Source: Terriglobia bacterium (GTDB lineage Bacteria; Acidobacteriota; Terriglobia; UBA7540). From it: a DNA stretch of 64,000 bases. The stretch lies in the NCBI GenBank assembly GCA_035712365.1, contig DASTAW010000040.1, positions 62,001 to 126,000 of the forward strand, read 5' to 3'. Position 1 is the first letter of the stretch. Each line of letters begins with the position of its first letter. The notes under the pieces were generated by a model that was given only the letters and a program-made list of their open reading frames with translations, was not told the origin of the DNA and did not search any database. This document shows, piece by piece, positions 25,565 through 35,302 of the stretch. A program made the position numbers and the translations under genes.

Positions 25565-26908
25565 TTACCTTCCAGCACCGCCGCCATTGCTCATCGAGGC
25601 AAGAAACTCCGCGTTCGTTTTGGCCTTTGAGAGCTTGTCGATGATGAGTTCCATCGACTCAACGGGTGACAGCGGGTTCAGGACTTTGCGCAGTATCCAA
25701 ATGCGGTTGAGCTCATCCTTCGGCACCAGGAGTTCTTCCTTGCGCGTGCCCGACTTGTTGATTTCGATGGCCGGGAACACGCGCTTGTCCACCAGCTTGC
25801 GGTCGAGGTGGACTTCCATGTTGCCGGTGCCCTTGAACTCTTCAAAGATCACGTCATCCATGCGGCTTCCCGTATCGATCAGCGCGGTAGCAATGATGGT
25901 AAGGCTGCCGCCTTCTTCGATGTTGCGCGCTGAACCGAAAAACCGCTTGGGACGCTGCAAGGCGTTTGAATCAACGCCGCCGGAAAGCACCTTGCCGGAA
26001 GGCGGGACCACGGTGTTGTAGGCGCGCGCCAGGCGCGTGATGGAGTCGAGCAGGATCACCACGTCGCGCTTGTGCTCCACCAGCCGCTTGGCCTTTTCAA
26101 TCACCATTTCGGCCACCTGGACGTGGCGGGCCGCCGGCTCGTCAAACGTGGAACTGATCACTTCGCCTTCCACGGTCCGCTGCATGTCCGTCACTTCTTC
26201 CGGCCGCTCGTCGATCAGCAGAACAATCAGCGTGACTTCCGGATGGTTGGCGGTGACGGAATTGGCGATGGTCTGCAGCAGCATGGTCTTGCCGGTGCGC
26301 GGAGGTGAAACGATCAGGCCGCGCTGCCCCTTGCCGATGGGAGTCAGCAGGTCGAGCACGCGCGCTGAAATGTTCTCCTTGGCCGTCTCGAGGCGCAGAC
26401 GCTCCTGGGGATAAAGCGGCGTCAGGTTGTCAAAAAAGATCTTGTTGCGCGCTTCGTCGGGCGGCTCAAAGTTGATGGCCTCCACCTTGATCAGCGCAAA
26501 GTACCGCTCGCCTTCCTTGGGCGGACGAATCTGGCCGGAGACGGTGTCGCCGGTGCGCAGATCGAACTTGCGGATTTGCGACGGTGACACATAGATGTCA
26601 TCCGGGCCGGGCAGATAGTTGTAGTCGGGCGCGCGCAGGAAGCCGAAGCCGTCGGGCAGACATTCCAGCACGCCCTCGGAGAAGATCAGTCCGGCCTTCT
26701 CCGTCTGCGCCTGGAGGATCTTGAAGATCAACTCCTGCTTGCGCATTCCGGTGGCCCCGATCACTCCCAGGTCTTTGGCCACCTGGGTGAGCGTGCCGAT
26801 ATTCATTTCCTTCAGCTTGGCAATATCGAGGATTTCACTATCTTTTAATTCCTCGATCTTTTCTTCCTGCACATCAATTGGTTTTTCTTCCTGTTTTTTG
26901 GACGGCAT
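25565..26908 (-). CDS. rho: transcription termination factor Rho
   Basis: 447 residues. Rho N-terminal helical domain (about 25-70: [20 protein letters not shown]), cold-shock-like RNA-binding domain (about 75-145: [38 protein letters not shown]), then the RecA-type ATPase with Walker [13 protein letters not shown] and Walker [17 protein letters not shown], and the Q-loop/R-loop region [20 protein letters not shown] hexameric RNA helicase that ends transcription. The first 25 residues are Lys/Glu-rich. Behind the lon gene on the same strand but 407 bases from it. Confidence 0.97.
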   Translation of the reverse strand: MPSKKQEEKPIDVQEEKIEELKDSEILDIAKLKEMNIGTLTQVAKDLGVIGATGMRKQELIFKILQAQTEKAGLIFSEGVLECLPDGFGFLRAPDYNYLPGPDDIYVSPSQIRKFDLRTGDTVSGQIRPPKEGERYFALIKVEAINFEPPDEARNKIFFDNLTPLYPQERLRLETAKENISARVLDLLTPIGKGQRGLIVSPPRTGKTMLLQTIANSVTANHPEVTLIVLLIDERPEEVTDMQRTVEGEVISSTFDEPAARHVQVAEMVIEKAKRLVEHKRDVVILLDSITRLARAYNTVVPPSGKVLSGGVDSNALQRPKRFFGSARNIEEGGSLTIIATALIDTGSRMDDVIFEEFKGTGNMEVHLDRKLVDKRVFPAIEINKSGTRKEELLVPKDELNRIWILRKVLNPLSPVESMELIIDKLSKAKTNAEFLASMSNGGGAGR

Positions 26909-27315
26909 GTTACTCTCTCAATTCAAAATTAGTTTAGATTCCCTGTTTGGGGGCCGAGAACTTCCTACTGATTTGGGGCCCGCTGCCAAGCCCGGAAAGT
27001 GAGCTGAGCGGTTCATTCAGGCAAGTCAGCGGATTTTCGAACGGTATCTTCCTTGGTTGTGGCTTCGAGATCTATCAATCCGAGTTGGTTTGGATCAATG
27101 GGTGTCACGAACTGACGCAGCGCGTACTACTCACCTTCCATCCCGTGCGGTTGTCCCGCTTCCCGACATTGCCCAGCCTGTACTTTCCATGGCGGCCACC
27201 CTCAGAAGCTGATGATGTTTCACTGATGGGCCGTTCAGTACGGGCCCCGGCGGGTAAAACAACTGTTTCGCAATCGGACGCCGGTCCTTCCATCCGGCTT
27301 CCGGATGAGGCGTCC
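26909..27315. other. Intergenic region upstream of rho, 407 bp
   Basis: It must hold the rho promoter and leader. gagagag lies just before the rho ATG. rho leaders are often autoregulated by Rho itself, but no terminator-like hairpin or repeat of the families seen elsewhere was identified. No gene recognised on either strand. Confidence 0.5.
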
Positions 27316-29745
27316 TCAGTTTGTCAGCGACTCGCGGTCGGAATCGAGAGTCGCGTCAAGCCTCCGGGCCTCTTCCGGCTCAGTTGCAAGGGCCGCAATT
27401 CCTTCAATTTTCCTTTCGAGCGCCAGGTCAAGCACCTCGTCCATCGTCTCGACAAATTTGATGGCCAGGTCCTCCTGGATGTTTTCCGGAATTTCTGAAA
27501 GATCTTTCTCGTTGTCCCGCGGCAGCAGCACAGTCCGGATGCCGGCGCGGTGGGCCGCAAGGATTTTTTCCTTCACGCCGCCGATGGGCAGCACCTTGCC
27601 CCGCAGGGTGATTTCGCCGGTCATGGCAATGTCGCGGTCCACGGGAATCTTGGTGAGGGCGCTTATCATGGCGGTGGCCAGCGTGATGCCCGCCGAGGGA
27701 CCGTCTTTCGGGATGGCCCCTTCGGGAATGTGGATGTGAATATCCACGCGCCGGTAAAAATCCGCCGGCAGTCCCAGCCGCGAGGTCCTGGAGCGCACGT
27801 AACTCAGCGCCGCCTGCGCGGACTCCTGCATCACGTCGCCCAGTTTCCCGGTCAGGGTCTGTTTGCCCTTGCCGGTCATCACCGTGGCCTCGATGTTCAG
27901 GATCTGGCCTCCCACCTCGGTCCACGCCAGGCCGGTGGCCAGCCCGACTTCGTTCTTCTCCTCGGCCTTGGTATCGCGAAACTTGATCACGCCCAGGTGT
28001 TCGCGAAGATCGTCCGGGCCGACCACAATCCTGAGGTCACGGCCCTCCTGAACGACCTTCCGCGCAACCTTGCGGCTGATGTTGGCGATTTCGCGCTCGA
28101 GGTTCCGGACGCCCGATTCCCGCGTGTAATTCCGGATGATGCCCACGATGGCCTCATCTTCAAACGCCAGGTTCTCTTCCTTCAAGCCGGTCGCTTCGCG
28201 CTGCTTGGGCACCAGAAAGCGCTTGGCGATTTCCAGCTTTTCCGGTTCCGTATAACCGGAGAGCCGCAGGATTTCCATACGGTCCTGGAGCGGCTGCGGA
28301 ATGGTGTGGATCACGTTCGCCGTGGTGATAAAGAAAACCCTGGAGAGGTCGTACTCGACGTCCAGGTAGTGGTCCGAAAAAGTGTCGTTCTGCTCGGGAT
28401 CGAGGACCTCCAGCAGGGCCGCGGAAGGATCGCCGCGGAAATCCATGCTCATCTTGTCCACTTCGTCGAGCAGGAAAACGGGATTGACGGTCCCGCTCTT
28501 CTTCATCATCTGGATAATCTGGCCGGGCAGCGCGCCGATATAGGTCCGGCGATGGCCGCGAATCTCGGCTTCGTCCCGCACGCCGCCGAGCGACAGGCGC
28601 ACAAACTTTCTTCCGGTGGCCCGGGCAATCGAGCGCCCCAGGGACGTTTTGCCCACTCCGGGAGGCCCCACAAAGCAGAGGATGGAGCCGCGCGGCGTTT
28701 TCACGAGCTGGCGGACCGCCAGGAACTCCAAAATACGCTCCTTGATCTTCTCGAGTCCGTAATGGTCTTCGTTCAGGATCTTTTCAGCGCGGCGAATGTC
28801 GCGGATTTCCTTCGATTTCTTCTTCCAGGGCACGGCCAGCAGCCAGTCGAGGTAGTTGCGCGAAACGGTGGACTCGGCCGACATGGGAGGCATCAGCTCC
28901 AGGCGCTTGATCTCGCCCATGGCCTTCTCGTAAGCATCTTTCGTCATGCCCGCCGATTCAATCTTCTTTTTCAGCTCGTCGATCTCGCTCTTTTCGTTCC
29001 GCCCCAGCTCTTTCTGGATGGCCTTGATTTTTTCGTTCAGGTAATACTCGCGCTGCGCCCGCTCCATCTGCCGCTTCACGCGCCCCTGGATGGAACGGTC
29101 AACGTTCAGCTTTTCGATTTCGATGTCCAGAATGTCCGCCAACCGGGTGAGGCGGTCAACGGGGTCGAACAGTTCCAGCAGTTCCTGCTTTTCTTCGATG
29201 CTGATGCTGAGATTGGCGGCCACTGTGTCGGTGAACTTGCTGATCTCGTCCACCTTGGCGGCGGCGATCATCGTCTCATAATTCAGGCTCTGGGAAAGCT
29301 TCACGTACTGTTCAAACAGCGAAATCACCCGCTGCACAAGCTGTTCCAGGCTGGGCGTGCTGACGAGCCGGTAGGAGGCGGTCTTGACCGTGGCGCGGAA
29401 ATAACCTTCCTCGCTCGACACCTTCAGGACCTTCCCGCGCTCACTGCCTTCCACCAGCACCTTGATGTTGCCGTCGGGCAGCTTCAGGCTTTGGATGATG
29501 TTGGCGATGGTGCCGACCTGGTAGATGTCATTCGGCTTGGGGTCGTCCACCGAGGCGTCGTGCTGGGTGGCCAGGAAGATTTTCTTGTCGCCGGCCAGCG
29601 CCTCTTCGAGCGCCCGAATGGAACTTTCGCGCCCCACCACAAACGGCGTCATCATGTAGGGAAAGATGACCACGTCCCGAATGGGCATCATGGGAAGCGC
29701 GCGGCTATCGCCTTTTTCTCGGCCTGAAAACATAGATGAATCCAT
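27316..29745 (-). CDS. lon: ATP-dependent protease Lon
   Basis: 809 residues. N-terminal substrate-binding LON domain (about 15-210: [20 protein letters not shown]), coiled helical region, AAA+ domain with Walker [12 protein letters not shown] and Walker [10 protein letters not shown], and the C-terminal serine protease domain with [15 protein letters not shown] (catalytic Ser) and the Lys in [13 protein letters not shown]. Degrades misfolded and regulatory proteins. The ATG overlaps the clpX stop by one base (TAATG), indicating translational coupling at the end of tig-clpP-clpX-lon. Confidence 0.97.
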   Translation of the reverse strand: MDSSMFSGREKGDSRALPMMPIRDVVIFPYMMTPFVVGRESSIRALEEALAGDKKIFLATQHDASVDDPKPNDIYQVGTIANIIQSLKLPDGNIKVLVEGSERGKVLKVSSEEGYFRATVKTASYRLVSTPSLEQLVQRVISLFEQYVKLSQSLNYETMIAAAKVDEISKFTDTVAANLSISIEEKQELLELFDPVDRLTRLADILDIEIEKLNVDRSIQGRVKRQMERAQREYYLNEKIKAIQKELGRNEKSEIDELKKKIESAGMTKDAYEKAMGEIKRLELMPPMSAESTVSRNYLDWLLAVPWKKKSKEIRDIRRAEKILNEDHYGLEKIKERILEFLAVRQLVKTPRGSILCFVGPPGVGKTSLGRSIARATGRKFVRLSLGGVRDEAEIRGHRRTYIGALPGQIIQMMKKSGTVNPVFLLDEVDKMSMDFRGDPSAALLEVLDPEQNDTFSDHYLDVEYDLSRVFFITTANVIHTIPQPLQDRMEILRLSGYTEPEKLEIAKRFLVPKQREATGLKEENLAFEDEAIVGIIRNYTRESGVRNLEREIANISRKVARKVVQEGRDLRIVVGPDDLREHLGVIKFRDTKAEEKNEVGLATGLAWTEVGGQILNIEATVMTGKGKQTLTGKLGDVMQESAQAALSYVRSRTSRLGLPADFYRRVDIHIHIPEGAIPKDGPSAGITLATAMISALTKIPVDRDIAMTGEITLRGKVLPIGGVKEKILAAHRAGIRTVLLPRDNEKDLSEIPENIQEDLAIKFVETMDEVLDLALERKIEGIAALATEPEEARRLDATLDSDRESLTN

Positions 29746-31010
29746 TAACTTGCCTTTTCAAATAGAGATGGATCAAAGAGAATCTCGTGCTTTTTGACCA
29801 TTTCCTCCGTCACCACAAACTCGCGAATGGTCCGCTGGCTGGGTAAATGATACATCAGGTCCAGCATCAGGTCTTCGAGGATCATGCGCAGGCCGCGGGC
29901 CCCCAGCTTGCGTTGCAGCGCCTGGGCGGCAACCGCTCGCAGCGCTCCTTCAGTGAACCGGAGTTTGACGTTCTCATATTCAAACAGCCGCTGATACTGA
30001 CGCACCAGCGCGTTCTTTGGTTCCGTCAGGATTTCCACCAGCGCCTTCTCATCCAGGTCGCTCAGCACGCTGACCACCGGCAGCCGCCCCACGAATTCCG
30101 GAATCAACCCGTAGTGGATCAGATCAACCGGCTGGGCCTGTTCCAGCAACTCGATGTTCCGGCGTCCGCCTGGCATTTCTTCGGGCGCCTCCTGGGGACT
30201 GTGGAATCCCAGGGACTTCTTTCCAGTCCGCCGCTCGATGATTTTTTCCAGCCCCACAAACGCTCCGCCGCAGATAAACAGAACGTTGGTGGTGTCAACC
30301 GGAGTGAATTCCTGGTGGGGATGTTTCCTCCCGCCCTGCGGCGGCACGTTGGCCACGGTGCCTTCCAGAATCTTCAACAGGGCCTGCTGCACGCCCTCGC
30401 CTGAAACGTCCCGCGTAATCGAGGGGTTCTCATCCTTGCGCGACACCTTGTCAATCTCATCAATATAGATAATTCCCTGCTGGGCGCGCTGGACGTCACC
30501 CTGCGCGTTCTGAAGCAGCTTCAGGATGATGTTCTCAACGTCCTCCCCCACGTAGCCCGCTTCCGTCAGCGTGGTGGCATCTACAATCGCAAAGGGAACA
30601 TCCAGCAGGCGGGCCAGGGTCTGGGCCAGCAGCGTCTTTCCGGTGCCGGTGGGCCCGATCAGCAGAATGTTGGACTTGGTCAGCTCGACGTCGTTGCGCA
30701 CCTTGGCCAGCATGATGCGCTTGTAATGGTTGTAAACCGCGACCGCCAGCTTCTTCTTGGCCTTATCCTGGCCGATGACATACTCATCGAGAAACCTTTT
30801 GACTTCTGCCGGACGCGGCAGCTTGGCTTCGACCGACGGAACGTTCTCCACCTGCTCTTCTTCCAGAATCGTGTTGCAGATCGCTACGCACTCGTCACAG
30901 ATGTATGCTCGGGGATGGTCGCCGGGAGAAGAGATCAGCTTTCCTACTGCATCCTGCGTTTTCTGGCAAAACGAACAACGAAGTATTTCTTCTGAAACTA
31001 ATCGTTTCAA
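29745..31010 (-). CDS. clpX: ClpX, ATPase subunit of ClpXP
   Basis: 421 residues from a TTG start with ggagg 9 bases upstream and no better ATG before the zinc finger. The N-terminal zinc-binding domain has CSFC…CDEC. Walker [16 protein letters not shown], sensor and pore region [16 protein letters not shown], Walker [14 protein letters not shown], and the ClpP-binding IGF-type loop region near KKSLGFHSP. Unfolds tagged substrates and feeds them to ClpP, whose gene lies 15 bases upstream. Confidence 0.96.
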   Translation of the reverse strand: MKRLVSEEILRCSFCQKTQDAVGKLISSPGDHPRAYICDECVAICNTILEEEQVENVPSVEAKLPRPAEVKRFLDEYVIGQDKAKKKLAVAVYNHYKRIMLAKVRNDVELTKSNILLIGPTGTGKTLLAQTLARLLDVPFAIVDATTLTEAGYVGEDVENIILKLLQNAQGDVQRAQQGIIYIDEIDKVSRKDENPSITRDVSGEGVQQALLKILEGTVANVPPQGGRKHPHQEFTPVDTTNVLFICGGAFVGLEKIIERRTGKKSLGFHSPQEAPEEMPGGRRNIELLEQAQPVDLIHYGLIPEFVGRLPVVSVLSDLDEKALVEILTEPKNALVRQYQRLFEYENVKLRFTEGALRAVAAQALQRKLGARGLRMILEDLMLDLMYHLPSQRTIREFVVTEEMVKKHEILFDPSLFEKAS

Positions 31011-31025
31011 GTAAGCTCGCCTCCG

Positions 31026-31634
31026 TTATTTGTGCTTCTCGATAATCTCATCAACAATGCCATACTCCCTGGCCTGCTGGGCGTTCATCCAGAAATCACG
31101 TTCCACGTCGCGTTCGATCTTCTCGAGGGGCTGGCCGGTGTGCCTGGCCATGATTTCATTCAAACCTGCGCGGACGCGAAGGATTTCGCGCGCGTGAATA
31201 TCAATGTCGGTGGCCTGCCCGGACAACCCTCCCATAGTCGGCTGGTGGATCAGGACCCTCGAATTAGGCAAAGCAAAGCGCTTGCCGTTGGTGCCGGCGG
31301 AAAGCAGGAGGGCTGCAACGCTGGCCGCTTGTCCGATGCAGATGGTGGCCACGTCGGGCCGGATAAACTGCATGGTGTCATAAATCGCCATTCCTGCCGT
31401 CACCACTCCGCCAGGGGAGTTGATGTAGAGCGAAACGTCCTTGTCCGGGTCTTCGGCTTCCAGGAACAACAACTGCGCCGTCACCAGATTGGCAACATTA
31501 TCATCAATCGGGGTGCCAATGAAAATGATATTATCGCGGAGCAGGCGGGAATAAATGTCGTAAGCCCTTTCCCCGCGGTTGGTTTGCTCAACCACCATTG
31601 GAATCAATGTCATCGCTGGTCGATCCATAGTCAT
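31026..31634 (-). CDS. clpP: ClpP protease subunit
   Basis: Start set at ATG 31634 ([18 protein letters not shown]), with ggggag 5 bases upstream, giving 202 residues. The longer frame would overlap the tig gene end and lacks homology. Catalytic Ser in [11 protein letters not shown], His in NSRVLIHQP, Asp in the segment [30 protein letters not shown] is the conserved strand. Sixteen bases separate it from tig, so tig-clpP-clpX-lon form one operon, as in many bacteria. Confidence 0.96.
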   Translation of the reverse strand: MTMDRPAMTLIPMVVEQTNRGERAYDIYSRLLRDNIIFIGTPIDDNVANLVTAQLLFLEAEDPDKDVSLYINSPGGVVTAGMAIYDTMQFIRPDVATICIGQAASVAALLLSAGTNGKRFALPNSRVLIHQPTMGGLSGQATDIDIHAREILRVRAGLNEIMARHTGQPLEKIERDVERDFWMNAQQAREYGIVDEIIEKHK

Positions 31635-31650
31635 CGGCACTCCCCTGCCC

Positions 31651-32949
31651 TTACCCTTCGGTATGGTTCGGAAAAGCTTCGGATTCTGGCTTGATCCTGG
31701 CGTGTTGGTAGATGAGGTCAAGGGCCTTCTGATTGCGGAGCCTGCGTTCAATTGTAGGAAGCTCCCCGTCGCGTGTCAAGCGGGTTTTAAGGGCCGCCGG
31801 CGCTTCGTGGCGTTCCTGGGCAAGCTCCCGGATCAGATCGTCAACTTCCTCTTCTTTCACTTCGACGGCTTCCGACTCCGCCACCTTCTCCAGAATCAGC
31901 GAGCCACGGACTTCCTTCTCGGCCTCAGGCCTTCCATCCTCTCGCAGCTTCTCCCAGTCAAGCTTGACGGCGCGGGGGTCGATGCCCTGGGAAATCAGCC
32001 GGCCCATAAACCTTTCCAGCTTGCCGTCAACCTGTCCCTCTACCAGTGTATCAGGAACAGGAAAGCTGTGCGCGGCCACCAACTGGTTTAACAGGCCCTG
32101 CTTGGCCTCAGACTCGGCCTCGTATTTCTTGCGGGCAGACAGGTTCTCCTGGACCCGCGTTCTAAGCCCTTCCATGCTCTTGAACTCGCTGACGGATTTG
32201 GCAAATTCATCGTCGAGCTCGGGGACAATCTTCTTCTTAATGGCCACGACTTCCACGCGGTAGCTCAGAGACTTTCCTGCCAGCGGCTTCGAGGCGTAAT
32301 CCTCGGGGTAATTCACATCAAACTCCCGCACCTCGCCCGGCTTTGCGCCACGCAGATTTTCTGTGAACTCGGGCACCGAGCCTTCGCTTGCAAGATGCAC
32401 CATGGCATCCGCGGCTTCAATCGGCTTGGCGCCGGCATCGGACTTGTCCACGCCCTTGTAATTCACCGAAACATAATCTCCATCCTGGGCCGCGCGGCCT
32501 TCCACGGGCTCAAAAGTGGCCGACCGCTGGCGCAATTCCTCGAGTGTCTGCTTCACTTCATCCTCAGTGACTTCGGAGGGCCGCTGCCCGATCTCGAGCC
32601 CTTTGTATTCCTTCAGCTCAAAGTCAGGAAAGATCTCAAATTTGGCGGTGGCAGTCAGCGGACTGTCCTCCTCAAACTTTAGATCGGCAAATTGAGGGCG
32701 GCCGACCACCGACATATGCTGTTCTTTAATTGCGTTCTCAAAATATTTGGGTAGCAGCGCCTGCACCACTTCACTGCGAATGTCATCGTGGAAGTGCCGC
32801 CGAATCAGCGAGGCGGGCGCGCGCCCCGGCCGGAAACCCGGAATCCGCGCCAGCCGGCGGTAGTGCGCCGTTACGGCGTCGGACTCCTGTTTCACAATGT
32901 CAGGCGGTACTTCGATTACGAGTTCTTTCTTGCAGGTTTCAGTTTCCAC
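31651..32949 (-). CDS. tig: trigger factor (ribosome-associated chaperone, PPIase)
   Basis: 432 residues from a GTG start (32949) with ggag close upstream. N-terminal ribosome-binding domain with the signature region [19 protein letters not shown] (about 35-55; the family signature is GFRxGxxP). FKBP-type PPIase domain at about 155-240 ([15 protein letters not shown]). C-terminal helical arms ([20 protein letters not shown]). First gene of the quality-control operon. A 477-base gap lies upstream and should carry the operon promoter. Confidence 0.95.
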   Translation of the reverse strand: METETCKKELVIEVPPDIVKQESDAVTAHYRRLARIPGFRPGRAPASLIRRHFHDDIRSEVVQALLPKYFENAIKEQHMSVVGRPQFADLKFEEDSPLTATAKFEIFPDFELKEYKGLEIGQRPSEVTEDEVKQTLEELRQRSATFEPVEGRAAQDGDYVSVNYKGVDKSDAGAKPIEAADAMVHLASEGSVPEFTENLRGAKPGEVREFDVNYPEDYASKPLAGKSLSYRVEVVAIKKKIVPELDDEFAKSVSEFKSMEGLRTRVQENLSARKKYEAESEAKQGLLNQLVAAHSFPVPDTLVEGQVDGKLERFMGRLISQGIDPRAVKLDWEKLREDGRPEAEKEVRGSLILEKVAESEAVEVKEEEVDDLIRELAQERHEAPAALKTRLTRDGELPTIERRLRNQKALDLIYQHARIKPESEAFPNHTEG

Positions 32950-33426
32950 AGTTCTCCAATAGCGGCTGTTTAGATTGAAAGAGAACGGAAGGTGGTCCTT
33001 CTAACTCTACCTGAGGGAATGGCCCAGCCCTGAGAGGTTGCTCGCTCCCCGGCTCCCAAGGCTCAGTATAGCATACGGCTTCCGGCTGTCAACAAACTGG
33101 ATTCCCTCCGGTTGGCCGTTCGCTCAGAGAAATCATCGCCCTCTCCGAGGGGGAGAGGGTGGTCCCGTCCCGCAAGGCGGGAGGACCGGGTGAGGGGTGT
33201 TTTCGGGAAAAAGCAGAGCCAAACCGGCGGGCGCGAAGATAGGACCCTTCCGCCGCATGTTCCTATCGTTTCGTTGGCTTGTGCTTTTCCTTGTGATATC
33301 CTTCTGCCGCTCTCGAATCTGTTTGCAGCAAATGAAAATCGACCGGCGGACTTCTTCAGCAAGCAATCGCGGCAGCGGTGCCTCACAGACGCGCTCAACT
33401 GACGCCACCGGAAAGGATTTGCCATC
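32950..33426. other. Divergent intergenic region, 477 bp
   Basis: Between tig (minus) and the GH27 gene (plus); must hold both promoters, neither of which I can assign. It contains a palindromic repeat at 33139-33199. No gene recognised. Confidence 0.5.
33139..33199. repeat. CCCTCTCC…GGTGAGGGG palindromic element
   Basis: ccctctccgagggggagagg, then gtcccgcaaggcgggac-type hairpin and ggtgaggggtg. A decayed second copy is at 38104-38155. Confidence 0.65.
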
Positions 33427-34977
33427 ATGAAGCCTGAAGATTTTATTCTGGGTCCACGCGTCAGCCGAAGGTCGGCCCTTCGCGCGCTGGCATCAACTCC
33501 TGTCGTGCTGCTGGGGGCGTCCAACCTGGCCGCCCAGACCAGCCTGAGCGGCTACTGGGTCCTGCTCATCCCCAACAACGACGGCACGTACCGCAAGTCC
33601 TACTTCCATCTCGAGCAGTCAGGCGAAACCGTCTCGGGATCGGTGATGTCCGGCAGCCGTGAGCTTCCCATCAGCAACGGAAGCTTCCAGAGCGGCAGGC
33701 TTCATTTCGAAGTCGTCACGCGCTTCCGCCGCGAGGGCCGCACGACCATCTACACCGGCCAGATGAACGGCGACAAGATTGACATGCAGATCGACATCCC
33801 TGGCCGCAGCCCGCAAACCGGCGCGGCCCAGCGCACCACCCGCGAGGCCACGCTGCCTCCCGCGCCGCTGCCGCTGCCCGAGCTCCGCGACCTGACGGAC
33901 AACGGCCTGGTGCGCACACCGCCCATGGGCTGGAATAGCTGGAACAAATTTGCCGGCCGCGTGAATGACCAGATCGTGCGCGCCGCCGCCGACGCCGTCG
34001 TCGCTTCCGGCATGGCCAAAGCAGGATACATCTACGTCAATATTGACGACACCTGGCAGGGCGAGCGCGACAGCCGGGGAAACATCACCGGCAATACAAA
34101 GTTCCCCGACATGAAGGCCCTATGCGACTACGTCCACTCCAAGGGCCTCAAGATCGGAACCTATTCGGGGCCGGGCCCGGAAACCTGCGCGGGCTACGAA
34201 GGCAGCTTTGGGCACGAGGAGCAGGACGCGAAAACCTACGCCGAGTGGGGCTTTGATTACCTGAAATACGACTGGTGCAGCGCCGCGCGCGTTTATAAGG
34301 ACGAAGACATGCGTCCGGTTTATCAGAAGATGGGCGAGGCCCTGCTGAAGTGCGGCCGGCCCATCGTCTACAGCCTCTGCCAGTACGGGCGCGACGACGT
34401 CTGGGGATGGGGAGCCAAAGTGAGCGGCAACCTTTGGCGCACCACCGGAGACATCAATGACCACTGGGAGCGTATGGACGAAATCGGATTCAGCCAGTTC
34501 GCCATCCAGCACTTCATGCGCCCCGGCCACTGGAACGATCCCGACATGCTCGAGATCGGCAACGGCGGCATGTCAAGCGACGAATACCGCACCCACATGA
34601 GCCTCTGGTGCCTGCTGGCCGCTCCGCTGCTGGCCGGGAACGATCTTAGCTCGATGACGGAGGACACGCGCGACATCCTGATGAACAGCGAGGTCATCGC
34701 CATCGACCAGGACCCCGCCGCCCATCCCGCGCAACTGGTTTCATACGTGGAACAGCAGGTTGTCGCCTATCGAAAACTCGCCGACGGCTCAACCGCCGTG
34801 GCCTTTTTCAATCGCGCCGACAAGGAAGACGAAATCGGCGTCGAGTGGCCGGCGCTGGAACTCGAAGGCAAAATCCAGGCGCGCGACTTGTGGAAACATG
34901 AGGCAGTGCAAGTCTCCGACACGCACTATTCGACGAAGGTCCCCGCCCACGGCGTGGTCATGCTGAAAGTCAAGTAG
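33427..34977 (+). CDS. GH27 alpha-galactosidase-like glycoside hydrolase, exported
   Basis: 516 residues. The N-terminus has a Tat-like signal (VSRRSALRALASTPVVLLG, cleaved near LAAQ). Residues about 40-140 form a beta-rich accessory domain (SLSGYWVLLIPNNDGTYRKS). The GH27 barrel starts at PPMGWNSWNKFAG (about 159). Nucleophile Asp282 in LKYDWC; the acid/base Asp should be in TTGDINDHW (342 or 345). RPGHWNDPDMLEIGNGG and the C-terminal beta-sandwich follow. It should release terminal alpha-galactose (or a related sugar) outside the cytoplasm. The TAG stop is the first part of a palindromic repeat. Confidence 0.93.
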   Translation: MKPEDFILGPRVSRRSALRALASTPVVLLGASNLAAQTSLSGYWVLLIPNNDGTYRKSYFHLEQSGETVSGSVMSGSRELPISNGSFQSGRLHFEVVTRFRREGRTTIYTGQMNGDKIDMQIDIPGRSPQTGAAQRTTREATLPPAPLPLPELRDLTDNGLVRTPPMGWNSWNKFAGRVNDQIVRAAADAVVASGMAKAGYIYVNIDDTWQGERDSRGNITGNTKFPDMKALCDYVHSKGLKIGTYSGPGPETCAGYEGSFGHEEQDAKTYAEWGFDYLKYDWCSAARVYKDEDMRPVYQKMGEALLKCGRPIVYSLCQYGRDDVWGWGAKVSGNLWRTTGDINDHWERMDEIGFSQFAIQHFMRPGHWNDPDMLEIGNGGMSSDEYRTHMSLWCLLAAPLLAGNDLSSMTEDTRDILMNSEVIAIDQDPAAHPAQLVSYVEQQVVAYRKLADGSTAVAFFNRADKEDEIGVEWPALELEGKIQARDLWKHEAVQVSDTHYSTKVPAHGVVMLKVK

Positions 34978-35051
34978 CACAGCCTTTTGTAGCACAGCCA
35001 CTCCTGGCTGTGCGGATGGGATAAACGACACAGGCAAGCGTGCTGTGCTAC
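34974..35051. repeat. Palindromic REP-like element (GTAGCAC family), overlapping the GH27 stop
   Basis: gtagcac occurs at 34974 and again at 34989, followed by cacagccactcctggctgtg and ending in gtgctac. The TAG at 34975-34977 is the GH27 stop codon. Fourteen bases further begins the transposase remnant. Confidence 0.8.
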
Positions 35052-35064
35052 GGAATATAGACCA

Positions 35065-35163
35065 ATGACCTTCTATCACCGCAACCTTCCGCACTGGCAT
35101 CCTGAAGGTAAAGCTATTTTCCTGACCTGGAGGCTGTTTGGGTCACTGCCCAAGTCGCTCCAA
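35065..35163 (+). pseudogene. N-terminal fragment of a REP-associated tyrosine transposase (RAYT)
   Basis: The first 33 codons read MTFYHRNLPHWHPEG… then …IFLTWRLFGSLP. That is the conserved N-terminus of Y1/IS200-like REP-associated transposases. After LPKSL the similarity stops, and the HUH and catalytic Tyr region is missing. The frame runs on to 35385 but through unrelated sequence and into the opposite-strand gene. A REP-like element lies directly upstream, as expected for a RAYT locus. This is a dead fragment. Confidence 0.7.
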
Positions 35164-35302
35164 CTCACCGGCAGGAGTGCCGGTGCCACAATGGGTGCTG
35201 CCACAAAGAGTGGTATCACCGAAGCAAGGAGAAGGGTTCGCCGGCTAACCCGTCTAGCGCACCTTGTCCCCTTGCCCCAGCGAACACTCAGCTTCGCCGC
35301 GC

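Noticed and set aside
27550-29727. 725-codon plus-strand open frame opposite lon
   Set aside because: Fully antisense to a clear lon gene. It reads as His/Gln/Arg-rich low-quality sequence without domains, an artefact of GC-rich codon use.
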